Positions 18,249 through 27,994 of a stretch of 64,000 bases of DNA are shown here, one piece after another. Location of the stretch: the NCBI GenBank assembly GCA_031292575.1, contig JARLGX010000035.1, positions 1 to 64,000 on the forward strand, read 5' to 3'. How positions within the stretch are numbered: position 1 is the stretch's first letter; every line of letters starts with the position of its first letter. The notes under the pieces are model-generated. The model worked only from the letters and a program-made list of their open reading frames with translations, did not search any database and was not told the DNA's origin. This DNA is from Paludibacter sp. Lineage in GTDB: Bacteria; Bacteroidota; Bacteroidia; Bacteroidales; Paludibacteraceae. Position numbers and translations under genes: made by a program.

Positions 18249-19925
18249 ATGAAGAAAATAATTAAAATCTCAATTTTTATTTTTTGTTTAAGTTCCAGTT
18301 CTGTAGCGTTTGGAGCTTCAACTGTTGATCAACATAGTTTCAGAATTAGTAAAAACTTGTCAATTTTTAATTCAGTGCTGCGCGAACTCGATTTATTTTA
18401 CGTGGATACATTGAATTACGACAAAATGGTGAATACCACAATTGACAATATGCTCGAAAAGCTTGATCCATATACTGTCTATTTACCTGAAGCTGAGACT
18501 GACGATCTTACTTTTATGACAACGGGCGAATATGCGGGAATTGGTGCTTTAATCATGAAAAAAGGTAATCAAATTTGTATATCAGAGCCATACGAAGGTA
18601 TGCCTGCTCAACGAAACGGACTTAGAGCCGGAGATATAATTTTGCAAGTAGATGGAAAAAATGTTGAAGGCCTTTCAGTAAGCGAAGTAAGTGCTTTGTT
18701 GAAGGGAACTCCAGGTACTACGATTAAATTGAAATTAAACCGAGCAGGGGAGAAGAAGCCACTTGAAATTTCGTTTCCAAGAGAAAAAATTCAGGTCAAC
18801 CCTGTTTCGTACTATGGGGTTATTTCCGATAAAGTGGGCTACGTTTTGTTGAATGAATTTACTGATCGCGCTGCATTGGAACTTAAAAATGCTGTGAATG
18901 ATATGGTTAACAAGAATCAAATAGAATCTTTAGTGCTCGATATTCGGAATAATGGAGGAGGCTTAATTGATGAAGCAGTAAAAATTGTGGGTTATTTTGA
19001 ACCTAAAGGAACTGAAGTTGTAACCACTAAAGGCAAAAACAAAGATGCCGATAGAACTTATAAAACTCCTACCGAACCTATTTTCCCACAAATGAAATTA
19101 GTTCTTTTGGTGAATCGTTCTTCAGCTTCTGCATCAGAAATTGTTTCAGGATCTATTCAGGATCTTGATAGAGGTGTAATTGTAGGCGAACGAACTTTTG
19201 GAAAAGGATTGGTTCAGAACATTCGACCTATTGGCTATGGTGGTCATTTAAAGGTTACAACGGCCAAATATTATATTCCAAGCGGGCGATGTATTCAGGC
19301 AATTGATTATAGTCATCGTAATGAAGACGGAAGTGTGGGTCATATCCCCGATAGTCTGACATCGGAATTTAAAACAAAAAATGGACGGATAGTTAGAGAT
19401 GGAGGTGGAATTGTTCCCGATACATTAACAAAAGATGATCGGAAGTTGAACATTGCCTATTATATTTATGCACAGAATCTATACTTCGATTTTGCTACAC
19501 TTTATGTTTTATCGCATCCAAAAATAGCGTCGCCAAGCGAGTTTAGTTTGTCCGATGCCGATTTTAAGGCTTTTACCGATTATTTGGTCGAGAAGAAATT
19601 CACTTATACAACTCAAACTGAGAAATACTACAAAGAGTTATATGATATGGCCAAGGAAGAAGGATTGGATAAATCGGCTAAAGAAGAGTTTGCTGCCCTA
19701 AAAGCTAAACTAATGCCGGATATTACAAAAAGTATTGTAGAAAATAAAAACGAAATTTCCGAATTATTGAGCCTTGAGATTATTAAACGCTATTATTATC
19801 AAAAAGGAGAAATTCAGTATTCACTTCGAACCGACAAGGATTTGAAAGTTGCTCTTTCATTGCTGAAGTCTGGTGGTAGGTACAATGGAATATTAAAAAT
19901 AGAAAATAAAACTACCAACCAGTAA
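18249..19925 (+). CDS. S41-family C-terminal processing protease
   Basis: Secreted or periplasmic serine protease with Ser-Lys chemistry, related to CtpA/Prc. The 558 residues contain a signal peptide (1-23), a PDZ domain of about 90-165 (GEYAGIGALI, GLRAGDIILQVDGKNV), and the catalytic serine region SSASASE at 291-297. The lysine is Lys319 in TFGKGLVQ. A helical C-terminal extension follows, as in other Bacteroidota members. It ends in one of the strongest terminators in the window. Confidence 0.93.
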   Translation: MKKIIKISIFIFCLSSSSVAFGASTVDQHSFRISKNLSIFNSVLRELDLFYVDTLNYDKMVNTTIDNMLEKLDPYTVYLPEAETDDLTFMTTGEYAGIGALIMKKGNQICISEPYEGMPAQRNGLRAGDIILQVDGKNVEGLSVSEVSALLKGTPGTTIKLKLNRAGEKKPLEISFPREKIQVNPVSYYGVISDKVGYVLLNEFTDRAALELKNAVNDMVNKNQIESLVLDIRNNGGGLIDEAVKIVGYFEPKGTEVVTTKGKNKDADRTYKTPTEPIFPQMKLVLLVNRSSASASEIVSGSIQDLDRGVIVGERTFGKGLVQNIRPIGYGGHLKVTTAKYYIPSGRCIQAIDYSHRNEDGSVGHIPDSLTSEFKTKNGRIVRDGGGIVPDTLTKDDRKLNIAYYIYAQNLYFDFATLYVLSHPKIASPSEFSLSDADFKAFTDYLVEKKFTYTTQTEKYYKELYDMAKEEGLDKSAKEEFAALKAKLMPDITKSIVENKNEISELLSLEIIKRYYYQKGEIQYSLRTDKDLKVALSLLKSGGRYNGILKIENKTTNQ

Positions 19926-19952
19926 CTATCATTTGGTTATTTGTAACTAATT

Positions 19953-20002
19953 AAAAGACTTTTGATTGAAAATCTTCCAAATTTCAATCAAAAGTCTTTT
20001 TT
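19953..20002 (+). terminator. Terminator after the S41 protease gene
   Basis: Perfect 19-bp stem aaaagacttttgattgaaa (19953-19971) with tttcaatcaaaagtctttt (19982-20000) and further T residues. Confidence 0.9.
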
Positions 20003-20018
20003 TATGCAGTATTTTTTA

Positions 20019-20026
20019 TATTTTTG
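20019..20026 (+). promoter_or_regulatory. Promoter -7 box of the regulator/ligase operon
   Basis: TATTTTTG at 20019-20026, directly after the preceding terminator. Transcription would start near 20033, which excludes in-frame start codons before 20058. Confidence 0.6.
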
Positions 20027-20057
20027 CATGCTGAACCAAAAATTAACGATAATATTC

Positions 20058-20630
20058 ATGAACAAAAACATTGTAAGCGAGAAAATTAGCACTTTATGTG
20101 CCGACAAAAACATTACCAAAGCAGAATTGGCTGAACGTTCAGGTTTAACTATTTCGCAAATAGAATTAATTGAAAGCAGCGACATTGTGCCATCTTTGTC
20201 GCCACTAATTAAAATTGCCAGAGCATTGGGTGTTCGGTTGGGAACCTTTCTTGACGATAGCGATCAATTTGGTCCTGTCATTCATCGGCAGTTTGATGTG
20301 CAACAGCCTGCAACTTTTTCCAGTCAACTTTCCAGTGCAAATTCTCATCTTGACTTTTTTTCTTTGGCGGCCAGTAAAACAGGTCGTCACATGGAGCCAT
20401 TTCTCATAGATATAAAACCATCTACAACACACGAACCTATTTTGTCGTCGCACGAAGGGGAAGAGTTTATTTTTGTTATTCGTGGATCTGTGAAAATAAA
20501 CTACGGCAAACATACTCATATCTTGCAGCAAGGCGACAGTATTTATTACGATTCAATTGTTGACCATTTGGTAAGTGCCGCGACAACTGAACCGGCTCAA
20601 ATTGTGGCTGTAGTTTATACGCCTATATAA
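20058..20630 (+). CDS. HTH (XRE) and cupin domain transcriptional regulator
   Basis: One-component regulator with DNA-binding and small-molecule-binding parts. The 190-residue protein has an N-terminal XRE helix-turn-helix ([19 protein letters not shown]) and a C-terminal cupin barrel ([32 protein letters not shown]). Upstream in-frame Met codons fall inside the terminator and promoter and are not used. The acyl-CoA ligase gene starts 14 bp later, so the regulator probably controls the operon, perhaps sensing the ligase's substrate or product. Confidence 0.9.
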   Translation: MNKNIVSEKISTLCADKNITKAELAERSGLTISQIELIESSDIVPSLSPLIKIARALGVRLGTFLDDSDQFGPVIHRQFDVQQPATFSSQLSSANSHLDFFSLAASKTGRHMEPFLIDIKPSTTHEPILSSHEGEEFIFVIRGSVKINYGKHTHILQQGDSIYYDSIVDHLVSAATTEPAQIVAVVYTPI

Positions 20631-20644
20631 ATACGCAATTGATT

Positions 20645-22294
20645 ATGAAATTATTTGACAGAACTTTAGGAAATTGGCTGGAACATTGGGCTACTGAAAC
20701 TCCCAATCAGGAATATATTGTTTATTCCGACAGAAACTTGCGTTTTACATGGTTTGCTTTCAACGAACGTGTTGACAATATGGCCAAAGGATTATTGTCA
20801 ATTGGCGTTACAAAAGGTTCACATGTTGGAATTTGGGCTCAAAACGTCCCTGATTGGTTGACATTTCTATACGCGTGTGCCAAAATTGGTGCAGTAGCGA
20901 TAACAGTCAACACCAATTATAAAGACCATGAATTGGCTTTTGTGCTGGAAGATTCGGATATGCATACGCTTTGTATCACCGATGGTGTTTCTGGCAGTGA
21001 CTACCTAGAAATGGTTTATTCCTTAGTGCCCGAACTGAAAACCACCCAACGTGGCCGGTTAAAAAGCGAGCGTTTCTCTGAACTTAAAAATGTAATTTAT
21101 ATCGGACAAGAAAAACACCGTGGAATGTATAATACAGCCGAAATGCTGCTTTTGGGAAGCAATCAGGATGAACAGGATTTTCTGCGCATAAAACAATCAC
21201 TCAATTGCCACGAAGTAGTCAATATGCAATATACATCCGGTACTACGGGATTTCCAAAAGGCGTCATGCTCTCGCATCATAATATAGCCAATAACGGATA
21301 TTTGACGGGTGAGCACATGAAGTTTACTCAATCAGATAAGTTGTGCGTATGTGTGCCTTTGTTTCACTGTTTTGGAGTGGTTTTGGCAACTATGAACTGC
21401 CTTACCCACGGCTGTACGCAGGTAATGATTGAGAAATTTGACCCGTTAATTACATTAGCTTCCATTCACAAAGAACGTTGTACAGCTGTTTATGGAGTGC
21501 CAACAATGTTTATTGCCGAGTTGAACCATCCCATGTTCGATTTATTCGATATGAGTTCGTTGCGCACCGGCATTATGGCCGGAGCTTTGTGCCCGATAGA
21601 ATTAATGCGCCAGGTGAACGAAAAAATGTTTATGACCATCACCAGTGTTTATGGCCTGACTGAAACTTCGCCGGGAATGACGCAAACTCGTATCGACGAT
21701 TCATTTGAAGTGCGTTGTACAACCGTAGGAAGCAATTATGAATTTACCGAAGTTGCAGTTATAAATCCCGAAACCGGTGAAATTTGTCCGGATGGTGCTC
21801 AGGGCGAAATGTGTTGCCGTGGTTACAACGTAATGAAAGGCTATTATAAAAACCCGCAAGCCACATCCGAGGTGATAGACAAAAACGGTTATTTGCATTC
21901 CGGCGATTTGGGCGTGAAAGACCCTGATGGAAATTACCGCATAACTGGTCGCATAAAGGATATGATTATCCGGGGTGGTGAAAATATATCTCCACGTGAA
22001 ATAGAAGAGTTTTTATATCATATTCCGGGTGTAAAGGATGCTCAAGTAGTTGCCATTGCTTCTCCAAGGTATGGTGAAGATGTAGCAGCTTTCGTAATTT
22101 CACACGATGGAGCTGACTTAACGCCGGAAGATATTCGTGACTTTTGTAAAGAAAAAATTGCACGCTATAAAATACCACGCTATGTGTTTTTTGTGGATGA
22201 ATATCCTCTAACGGGAAGTGGCAAAATTCAAAAGTTTAAACTAAGGGAAATGGCATTGGAATTATGTAAGGAACAGGCAATTGAGATAATATAA
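20645..22294 (+). CDS. Acyl-CoA synthetase (AMP-forming)
   Basis: Member of the ANL superfamily; activates a carboxylic acid to its acyl-AMP and then acyl-CoA. The 549 residues carry the P-loop [18 protein letters not shown], the A5 motif YGLTETSPG, the A7-A8 segment [11 protein letters not shown] with [16 protein letters not shown], and the catalytic lysine in [10 protein letters not shown]. The acid cannot be predicted; the nearest relatives by motif are medium-chain or aromatic acyl-CoA ligases. A TTG two codons upstream is possible, but the ATG is preferred. Confidence 0.9.
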   Translation: MKLFDRTLGNWLEHWATETPNQEYIVYSDRNLRFTWFAFNERVDNMAKGLLSIGVTKGSHVGIWAQNVPDWLTFLYACAKIGAVAITVNTNYKDHELAFVLEDSDMHTLCITDGVSGSDYLEMVYSLVPELKTTQRGRLKSERFSELKNVIYIGQEKHRGMYNTAEMLLLGSNQDEQDFLRIKQSLNCHEVVNMQYTSGTTGFPKGVMLSHHNIANNGYLTGEHMKFTQSDKLCVCVPLFHCFGVVLATMNCLTHGCTQVMIEKFDPLITLASIHKERCTAVYGVPTMFIAELNHPMFDLFDMSSLRTGIMAGALCPIELMRQVNEKMFMTITSVYGLTETSPGMTQTRIDDSFEVRCTTVGSNYEFTEVAVINPETGEICPDGAQGEMCCRGYNVMKGYYKNPQATSEVIDKNGYLHSGDLGVKDPDGNYRITGRIKDMIIRGGENISPREIEEFLYHIPGVKDAQVVAIASPRYGEDVAAFVISHDGADLTPEDIRDFCKEKIARYKIPRYVFFVDEYPLTGSGKIQKFKLREMALELCKEQAIEII

Positions 22295-22776
22295 ATAAAA
22301 CCTGGAATTAGGGTTCACGGCTGTTTATTCCATAGTTTTCAGTAACTAAGTTTTAGAATTATAAACTACAATGAATCTGGCAATCTCTGTATTTTGACGG
22401 TTGTGTTTTGAAAAGACTAAATAAGAATCATCCCTAAAAGCAACATGCTTGTAAAAATATGTCAAGAACCTTTCTCCCTGTAAATTAATAGGTTTGCAGG
22501 GATTTTTTGAAATTGTAAAATGGGAATTTTCAACTTTATAATACTTCCATGACCTATTTTTAAAATATAACAAATAAATATTAATGCAAACTATTGCGAT
22601 ATTAGTTCGCAATTTATTTTTTTATTTTTGTTTTACAAGAAAAATACAAAAGATTTCTCGAAACACTAGTTTTTTTAAAACAAAACATTAAAAATATAGA
22701 TAAACTTTATTTTAAAAAACATATATATATATTTATCGTTAATTATATCAATTCTTTTTTCTATTTTTGTACCATT
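22295..22776 (+). other. Intergenic region with terminator and promoter
   Basis: About 480 bp. A stem ccctgtaaa (22476-22484) with tttgcaggg (22493-22501), followed by atttttt, is a likely terminator of the ligase operon. Two TATTTTTG boxes occur on plus at 22623-22630 and 22762-22769; the second sits just before the methyltransferase start. A minus-strand reading frame of 88 codons (22346-22612) overlaps the terminator and is judged doubtful. Confidence 0.5.
22762..22769 (+). promoter_or_regulatory. Promoter -7 box of the methyltransferase gene
   Basis: TATTTTTG ending 7 bp before the ATG at 22777, which predicts a leaderless or nearly leaderless mRNA if used. Confidence 0.45.
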
Positions 22777-23556
22777 ATGAAGCGGTTTCGAATCTTGTAT
22801 AAATTTTTAGTTCATTTTTTTTCTGCCCGAAATACAAAGGGCTTCGGTGTTCATTCTCCTTTTGTTTTTCAATTTACTGATTTCGTGTTAGTTGATAAAA
22901 GTATATTTTATGTATTTCCTGAAATTGAAGCTATTCGTTCAAATTTGAGAAGAGATAAAAGAATTATAAATATTAAAGATTTTGGTACGGGGCATGATAG
23001 AACGAGAAAAGTTTCTGAAATTGCAAAATGTTCAATTAAATCGGCAAAATATGGGCAATTGCTTTATAGAATTGCTAATTATTTAAAAGCTCGGGATATT
23101 TTAGAACTTGGTACTTCATTGGGGTTAACAACCTTATATTTAGCGTCTTCTTCGAATAAAATTCAATGTGTAAGTTTAGAGGGTTGTCCGCAAACGGCTA
23201 ATTTAGCTAAAGAGAATTTTGATAAATTAGGTTTCGAGAATATAAAAACTGTAGTTGGGAATATAGATGATACATTGCCGGATGTAATTAATGAAATGGA
23301 GAAATTAGATATGGTTTTCATTGATGCTAACCACCGCTACGAATCAGTTATTCAGTATTTTGATATATGTCTGCATAAGGCACACGATAATACTGTGATA
23401 ATAATTGATGATATTTATTGGTCGGCCGATATGGAAAAAGCCTGGGAAAGAATTAAAGAATATCCCAAAGTGAAAACAACAATAGATTTGTTTCAATTTG
23501 GAATCGTTTTTTTTAATCCGGATTTATACAAAAAGCATTATAAAATGCGTTATTAA
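22777..23556 (+). CDS. Class I SAM-dependent (O-)methyltransferase
   Basis: Methyltransferase of unknown substrate. In 259 residues the SAM-binding motif I is seen as ILELGTSLGLTTLYLA, motif II as VSLEGCPQTANLAKENFDKLG, and the acidic motif as MVFIDANHRYESVIQYFD followed by VIIIDDIYWSADM. This arrangement is like catechol-O-methyltransferase-type enzymes common in Bacteroidota. The N-terminal FSARNTKGFGVHSPFVFQF is a family hallmark. The cobalamin adenosyltransferase gene follows 55 bp downstream. Confidence 0.88.
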   Translation: MKRFRILYKFLVHFFSARNTKGFGVHSPFVFQFTDFVLVDKSIFYVFPEIEAIRSNLRRDKRIINIKDFGTGHDRTRKVSEIAKCSIKSAKYGQLLYRIANYLKARDILELGTSLGLTTLYLASSSNKIQCVSLEGCPQTANLAKENFDKLGFENIKTVVGNIDDTLPDVINEMEKLDMVFIDANHRYESVIQYFDICLHKAHDNTVIIIDDIYWSADMEKAWERIKEYPKVKTTIDLFQFGIVFFNPDLYKKHYKMRY

Positions 23557-23611
23557 ACTTGTCGTAAATTACAAAAAAAGTAGAGTTGATTCTTAAATTA
23601 AAAATAAAGAA

Positions 23612-24163
23612 ATGAAACTATATACTAAAACTGGAGATAAAGGTGAAACCGGACTTATTGGTGGAACAAGGGTCCCAAAGAACGATGTTCGGATTGAGGC
23701 TTATGGAACTGTTGATGAGTTAAATTCTTTTATTGGCTTGCTTTCTACTTACCCTATTACTGAAATAGATAAGAATTTTTTGCGAAATATACAAAATACT
23801 TTATTTTCAATAGGTTCGTATTTAGCAACCGATACTACTAAAGTGGAACTCGATAAAGCTTCGGTGTTGAAAAGTGAAAGAATTACATTAATTGAAACTG
23901 AAATTGATCGACTGGATGCAATTTTACCGACCCTTAGTTCATTTATATTGCCAGGTGGCTCACAAACAGGGGCTTTGTGTCATATTTGTCGAACAATTTC
24001 TAGAAGAGTTGAAAGAAGACTTTTCGATATGAATGAAACTTATTCTATTGATAATAACATACTTATATATATAAATCGTTTGTCGGACTATTTTTTTGCA
24101 TTATCGAGGTTCTCTACACTCTACGATGGTGCAGAAGAAATTTATTGGAAAACGCATGATTAA
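23612..24163 (+). CDS. Cob(I)alamin adenosyltransferase, PduO type
   Basis: Makes adenosylcobalamin from ATP and cob(I)alamin. The 183-residue protein has the PduO-type nucleotide motif TKTGDKGETGLIGGTRVPK, YGTVDELNSFIGL, and the late active-site helix with CRTISRRVERRL. Presence of this enzyme implies that the cell uses B12 coenzyme, for example in methylmalonyl-CoA mutase. Trimeric, cytosolic in known members. Confidence 0.93.
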   Translation: MKLYTKTGDKGETGLIGGTRVPKNDVRIEAYGTVDELNSFIGLLSTYPITEIDKNFLRNIQNTLFSIGSYLATDTTKVELDKASVLKSERITLIETEIDRLDAILPTLSSFILPGGSQTGALCHICRTISRRVERRLFDMNETYSIDNNILIYINRLSDYFFALSRFSTLYDGAEEIYWKTHD

Positions 24164-24176
24164 TAAAAAAAATTCC

Positions 24177-24184
24177 TATTTTTG
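24177..24184 (+). promoter_or_regulatory. Promoter -7 box of the DUF2795 gene
   Basis: TATTTTTG at 24177-24184, about 57 bp before the start codon. Confidence 0.5.
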
Positions 24185-24240
24185 CACAAAAATAGAAATT
24201 TAATACTCTAAACTTATTTACTTTAAAAACTGAGTTGATT

Positions 24241-24462
24241 ATGTATTGGACTTTGGAATTAGCTTCTAAAATTGAGGATGCGCCTTGGCCGGCCACAAAA
24301 GATGAATTAATTGATTATGCAATGCGATCGGGATCGCCACTTGAAGTTATTGAAAATTTGCAAGAAATAGAGGATGAGGGTGAAATCTACGAATGTATAG
24401 AAGACATATGGCCAGATTATCCAAGTAAAGAAGATTTCTTTTTTAACGAAGAAGAATACTAA
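24241..24462 (+). CDS. DUF2795 domain small acidic protein
   Basis: A 73-residue acidic protein of unknown function. The segment WPATKDELIDYAMRSGSPLEVIENLQEIED and the closing EDIWPDYPSKEDFFF match the DUF2795 family as it occurs in Bacteroidota. A TTG two codons upstream is in frame, but the ATG fits better. It precedes the type IX secretion core by 177 bp and has its own promoter box. I see no nucleotide-binding or catalytic motif. Confidence 0.8.
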   Translation: MYWTLELASKIEDAPWPATKDELIDYAMRSGSPLEVIENLQEIEDEGEIYECIEDIWPDYPSKEDFFFNEEEY

Positions 24463-24639
24463 TCGTTAAAAGTAGAGTTAATTGTCTATATTTATCTTTT
24501 TTTTATCAATAATGACTTTATTTGAAATAAAAAAGTTAAAGAAAACAATTTTTTGCAAGATTTGCAGTTTCATAAGAGGCACTTATATCAGATAGAGAAA
24601 TGTGCATAGGTTATGTGAATAAATTAATTAAAATTTCCT

Positions 24640-25590
24640 ATGAAGAAAGTACTATTAAGTTTAATGTTATTACTTATTAGCATAGGTTCAGTTTATTCAC
24701 AATTTGATGCGCAATTAAGTCAGTATATGTTTCATAATTCAGCATTTAATCCGGCAGCGGCTGGCGATGGCGATATGATTCAGATTATTGGACAGCACCG
24801 AATCCAGTGGGTAGGGATGCCAAATGCTGGCCAAACTACCATTTTCAGTATCGATTCGCCACTCAAAATAGGGAATGTAAATCAAGGAATCGGGTTAAAA
24901 TTTGTCAATGATAATGCGGGGTTATTTACCGATCAAACTGCGCATTTGCAATATGCATTTAAGAAAAAACTTGGTACAGGAGTGTTGAGTATTGGTGCAG
25001 ACATTGGATTTGTAAGTTTAGGTTTTCATGGCGACAGTGTCAGGTCAATTCCAATTGGAGATTATTATAGCTTTTCTACTGATCCGGCAATACCAAAAGG
25101 TAGTGTAGTAGGAATGAGCTTAGATATTAATCTGGGGTTGTTCTATTCAAGTCCTAAGTTATATGGAGGAATATCCTATTTGCACTTAAATAATCCAACA
25201 GTAAAATGGGGAGATACATCTGAGTTCAAACAATATGGAACAATGTATATAACAGGTGGTTATAATTTTGTACTCCCGGATGCAAGGTATGTAATAAAAC
25301 CGAGCACATTAATTAAAACGGACTTCAGCTCTTTTCAATGTGACGTTAGTGGTAGGTTAGAATATAATAATAAGTATTGGGGTGGACTTTCTTACCGGCT
25401 TCAGGATGCAGTTGTATTTTTAGCTGGAATTAATATAGCAGGAGGTTTATCGATTGGATATTCATACGATCTTCCAACATCTCAAATTTTATCTGTCAGC
25501 TCAGGTTCGCACGAATTTATACTAATGTATAGTTTTGAATATATTTTAGGGAAGAAAAATAGTAAATATAAGAGTATAAGAATATTATAA
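24640..25590 (+). CDS. PorP/SprF-family type IX secretion outer-membrane protein
   Basis: Outer-membrane protein associated with the type IX secretion system; SprF-like members help secrete or anchor particular adhesins. The 316 residues have a signal peptide ending VYSQ and the family N-terminal motif FDAQLSQYMFHNSAFNPAAAG, then barrel strands up to FILMYSFEYIL. It is the first gene of the porP-gldKLMN order seen in T9SS-positive Bacteroidota, 76 bp before gldK. Confidence 0.9.
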   Translation: MKKVLLSLMLLLISIGSVYSQFDAQLSQYMFHNSAFNPAAAGDGDMIQIIGQHRIQWVGMPNAGQTTIFSIDSPLKIGNVNQGIGLKFVNDNAGLFTDQTAHLQYAFKKKLGTGVLSIGADIGFVSLGFHGDSVRSIPIGDYYSFSTDPAIPKGSVVGMSLDINLGLFYSSPKLYGGISYLHLNNPTVKWGDTSEFKQYGTMYITGGYNFVLPDARYVIKPSTLIKTDFSSFQCDVSGRLEYNNKYWGGLSYRLQDAVVFLAGINIAGGLSIGYSYDLPTSQILSVSSGSHEFILMYSFEYILGKKNSKYKSIRIL

Positions 25591-25666
25591 AAGTACGAAT
25601 GCTATTCGAAAGAATGCAATCAAAAAATATCAGAGTTTTTATTTCAAAAAAATAAATTGCACAAGA

Positions 25667-27034
25667 ATGAAAAAAAATCTGCCAATTATTGTTCTGACTT
25701 TCCTGTTAGTTGCTTGTAACAAACCAGCAGGTGAATTAACTGGTCTTGGAATTAAGGACACATTTCATGAAGCACAGCCGTATGGAATGGTGTTTATAAA
25801 AAGAGGTTCATTTATGATGGGACCCAATGATCAATCAGCCGTTGGCTCTATCGCTGATAAATCTATCAATGTGACTGTTGATGCATTTTGGATGGATGAA
25901 ACAGAAATCACAAATGATAAATACAAACAATTTGTTTATTATGTACGTGATTCAATTGCTTTACGCTCACTTGTTCTTGCTGGCAAAGATGAATTTCGTA
26001 TGAAAACAAAAAACCAAACGGAAGATGAGGCATCACCCGAGTTAGCACGCCTCAATTGGAAGATTAAAATACCCTGGAATTCAAAAGATGAAGAAGTAAG
26101 AACCATTTTAGAATCTTTATACTACAAAGGTGAGAATGGATTAAGTTCAAAAAGGCAGATTGATCCAGGTAAATTGCAATATAAATACGAGTGGATAAAC
26201 TATGATCAAGCTGCATTGCCAGGTAATAAATACGATGTAAATACAGGTGCTTATCCTGCATCTGCAAGAGCAAGAGTTGATACATCTTACGTTGAAAATG
26301 GTGTGATTGTAAATAAAACTATTGAAAGAAAGCTGACTACGCGTAAAGATTTAATTTCTACACGAATTGTAAATGTTTATCCGGATACAATTATGTGGTT
26401 ACGCGATTTTCAATTTTCGTATAATGACCCTAAAATGCGCATGTATTTTTCAGCGCCGGGCTACTCAAATTATCCTGTAGTAGGAGTAACCTGGGAACAA
26501 GCTTCAGCATTTTGTCAATGGAGGACGCAGCTATTTAACAGCTCAAATGCTATTGGTGGTCAAGATTATCGTTTACCTACTGAAGCTGAATGGGAATACG
26601 CTGCCCGTGGTGGTCGTAAAATGGCCTTATATCCTTGGGGAGGAAATTATGTACGTGATAAAAAGGGTTGCTATTTAGCAAACTTTAAGCCTATGCGAGG
26701 CAGTTATACCGATGATATGGGTGCAACAACAATGAAAGTAGCTTCTTATCCTCCAAATAATTACGGATTGTATGATATGGCTGGTAATGTTGCTGAATGG
26801 ACATCTTCGGCTTACGATGCATCGAGTGATTTGTTGGTATCCGATATGAATCCAAGTTTTCAGTATAATGCAAAAAACAGTGACCCAGATGTTTTGAAAC
26901 GAAAAGTAATAAAAGGAGGCTCTTGGAAAGATATAGCATACTATTTACAGTGTGGTGTAAAAACATACGAGTATCAGAATGAAAGCCGCCCATATATAGG
27001 TTTCCGTTGTGTACGTTCGTACAATGGAGAATAA
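25667..27034 (+). CDS. gldK: Type IX secretion lipoprotein GldK/PorK
   Basis: Outer-membrane lipoprotein that forms the periplasmic ring with GldN/PorN in the T9SS. The 455 residues have a lipobox LVAC with Cys17 and a formylglycine-generating-enzyme-like fold: FIKRGSFMMGPND, WMDETEITNDKYKQFV, VVGVTWEQASAFCQWRT, RLPTEAEWEYAARGG, GLYDMAGNVAEWTSS and a closing YIGFRCVRS. The gldL gene follows 32 bp downstream. Confidence 0.95.
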   Translation: MKKNLPIIVLTFLLVACNKPAGELTGLGIKDTFHEAQPYGMVFIKRGSFMMGPNDQSAVGSIADKSINVTVDAFWMDETEITNDKYKQFVYYVRDSIALRSLVLAGKDEFRMKTKNQTEDEASPELARLNWKIKIPWNSKDEEVRTILESLYYKGENGLSSKRQIDPGKLQYKYEWINYDQAALPGNKYDVNTGAYPASARARVDTSYVENGVIVNKTIERKLTTRKDLISTRIVNVYPDTIMWLRDFQFSYNDPKMRMYFSAPGYSNYPVVGVTWEQASAFCQWRTQLFNSSNAIGGQDYRLPTEAEWEYAARGGRKMALYPWGGNYVRDKKGCYLANFKPMRGSYTDDMGATTMKVASYPPNNYGLYDMAGNVAEWTSSAYDASSDLLVSDMNPSFQYNAKNSDPDVLKRKVIKGGSWKDIAYYLQCGVKTYEYQNESRPYIGFRCVRSYNGE

Positions 27035-27066
27035 TTTATTTGTTGATATTTTAAAATATTGAATAT

Positions 27067-27954
27067 ATGTCTCAGAACTTAACAAAATTTGATATATGGT
27101 GGAACAAGCCAGAAACCAAGCAAAAATTAGGCGCAGCTTATAGCTTGGGGGCCTCAATTGTAATAATTGGAGCCATGTTCAAAATTTTACATTTACCTTT
27201 TGCAGGTACCATGTTAGGGGTTGGTATGTCCGTGGAGGCATGCTTGTTCGCCTTGGGTGTTTTTGATCAACCACATAAAGAGTACGATTGGGAAAAAGTG
27301 TATGATTTTGATGGTGATGGAAGTAACAAAGTTGAAGGAAAAAGTCCATTTACCCAGTCACAGGGAACAGCGCAATCAAGATCAGTAGGGCTTAATTATA
27401 CTGAAACAATTAATGACGAAGATGTAAAGAAATTATCAGAAGGAATCAAAAATCTAACTGTTACAGCACAGCAATTTGCAGGTTTATCGAATGTTGTGGG
27501 AGCAACCGATCAGTTTGTGAAGACAATTGATGGTGCATCGCAAGCCACAGGAAAGTTCATAAAAAATCAGGAATCTTTAAATGGCGCAACAGGGCTGTTA
27601 GCATCATCCTATCAGGGAATTGCTGATGGAATGGAAGTTGTAGAAAAACAGACAAAATTTTATGCAAATAAAGTGGAAGACATTAATAGAAATTTATCAT
27701 CCATAAATTCAATTTATGAAATTCAGTTAAAGAATATTCAAGCTCAATCTGAGAGTTTAACTCAACAAACTGAACGTATTAGATCTGTTAATGATGAATT
27801 AGGCTATGTGGTGAACGATGTTCAGAAAATGAAATCAGCATCTACTATTGCTGCTGAAGAAACAGAAAATTTCAAAAAAGGTACGGTTAAACTGGCTAAA
27901 CAAATTTCAGATTTAAATCAGGTTTATGGTAATATGCTTAATGCATTGAGCTAA
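27067..27954 (+). CDS. gldL: Type IX secretion/gliding motor protein GldL
   Basis: Inner-membrane component that with GldM forms the proton-driven motor of the T9SS. Two transmembrane helices lie at about residues 21-40 and 45-65. Glu57 in the second (SVEACLFALG) and Lys39 in the first are the charged intramembrane residues, and the glutamate is the likely counterpart of the conserved motor glutamate. The remaining 200 residues are a cytoplasmic helical/coiled-coil domain. Length is 295 residues. It is preceded by gldK and followed by gldM. Confidence 0.95.
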   Translation: MSQNLTKFDIWWNKPETKQKLGAAYSLGASIVIIGAMFKILHLPFAGTMLGVGMSVEACLFALGVFDQPHKEYDWEKVYDFDGDGSNKVEGKSPFTQSQGTAQSRSVGLNYTETINDEDVKKLSEGIKNLTVTAQQFAGLSNVVGATDQFVKTIDGASQATGKFIKNQESLNGATGLLASSYQGIADGMEVVEKQTKFYANKVEDINRNLSSINSIYEIQLKNIQAQSESLTQQTERIRSVNDELGYVVNDVQKMKSASTIAAEETENFKKGTVKLAKQISDLNQVYGNMLNALS

Positions 27955-27994
27955 CAGTCCGGAGTTTTCTGATTAAATTTTAAAGTAATTTTCA

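Noticed and set aside
22346-22612. Minus-strand 88-codon reading frame between the ligase and methyltransferase genes
   Set aside because: Overlaps a likely terminator, has no recognised domain and no TAnnTTTG box in front; composition looks like non-coding AT-rich DNA.
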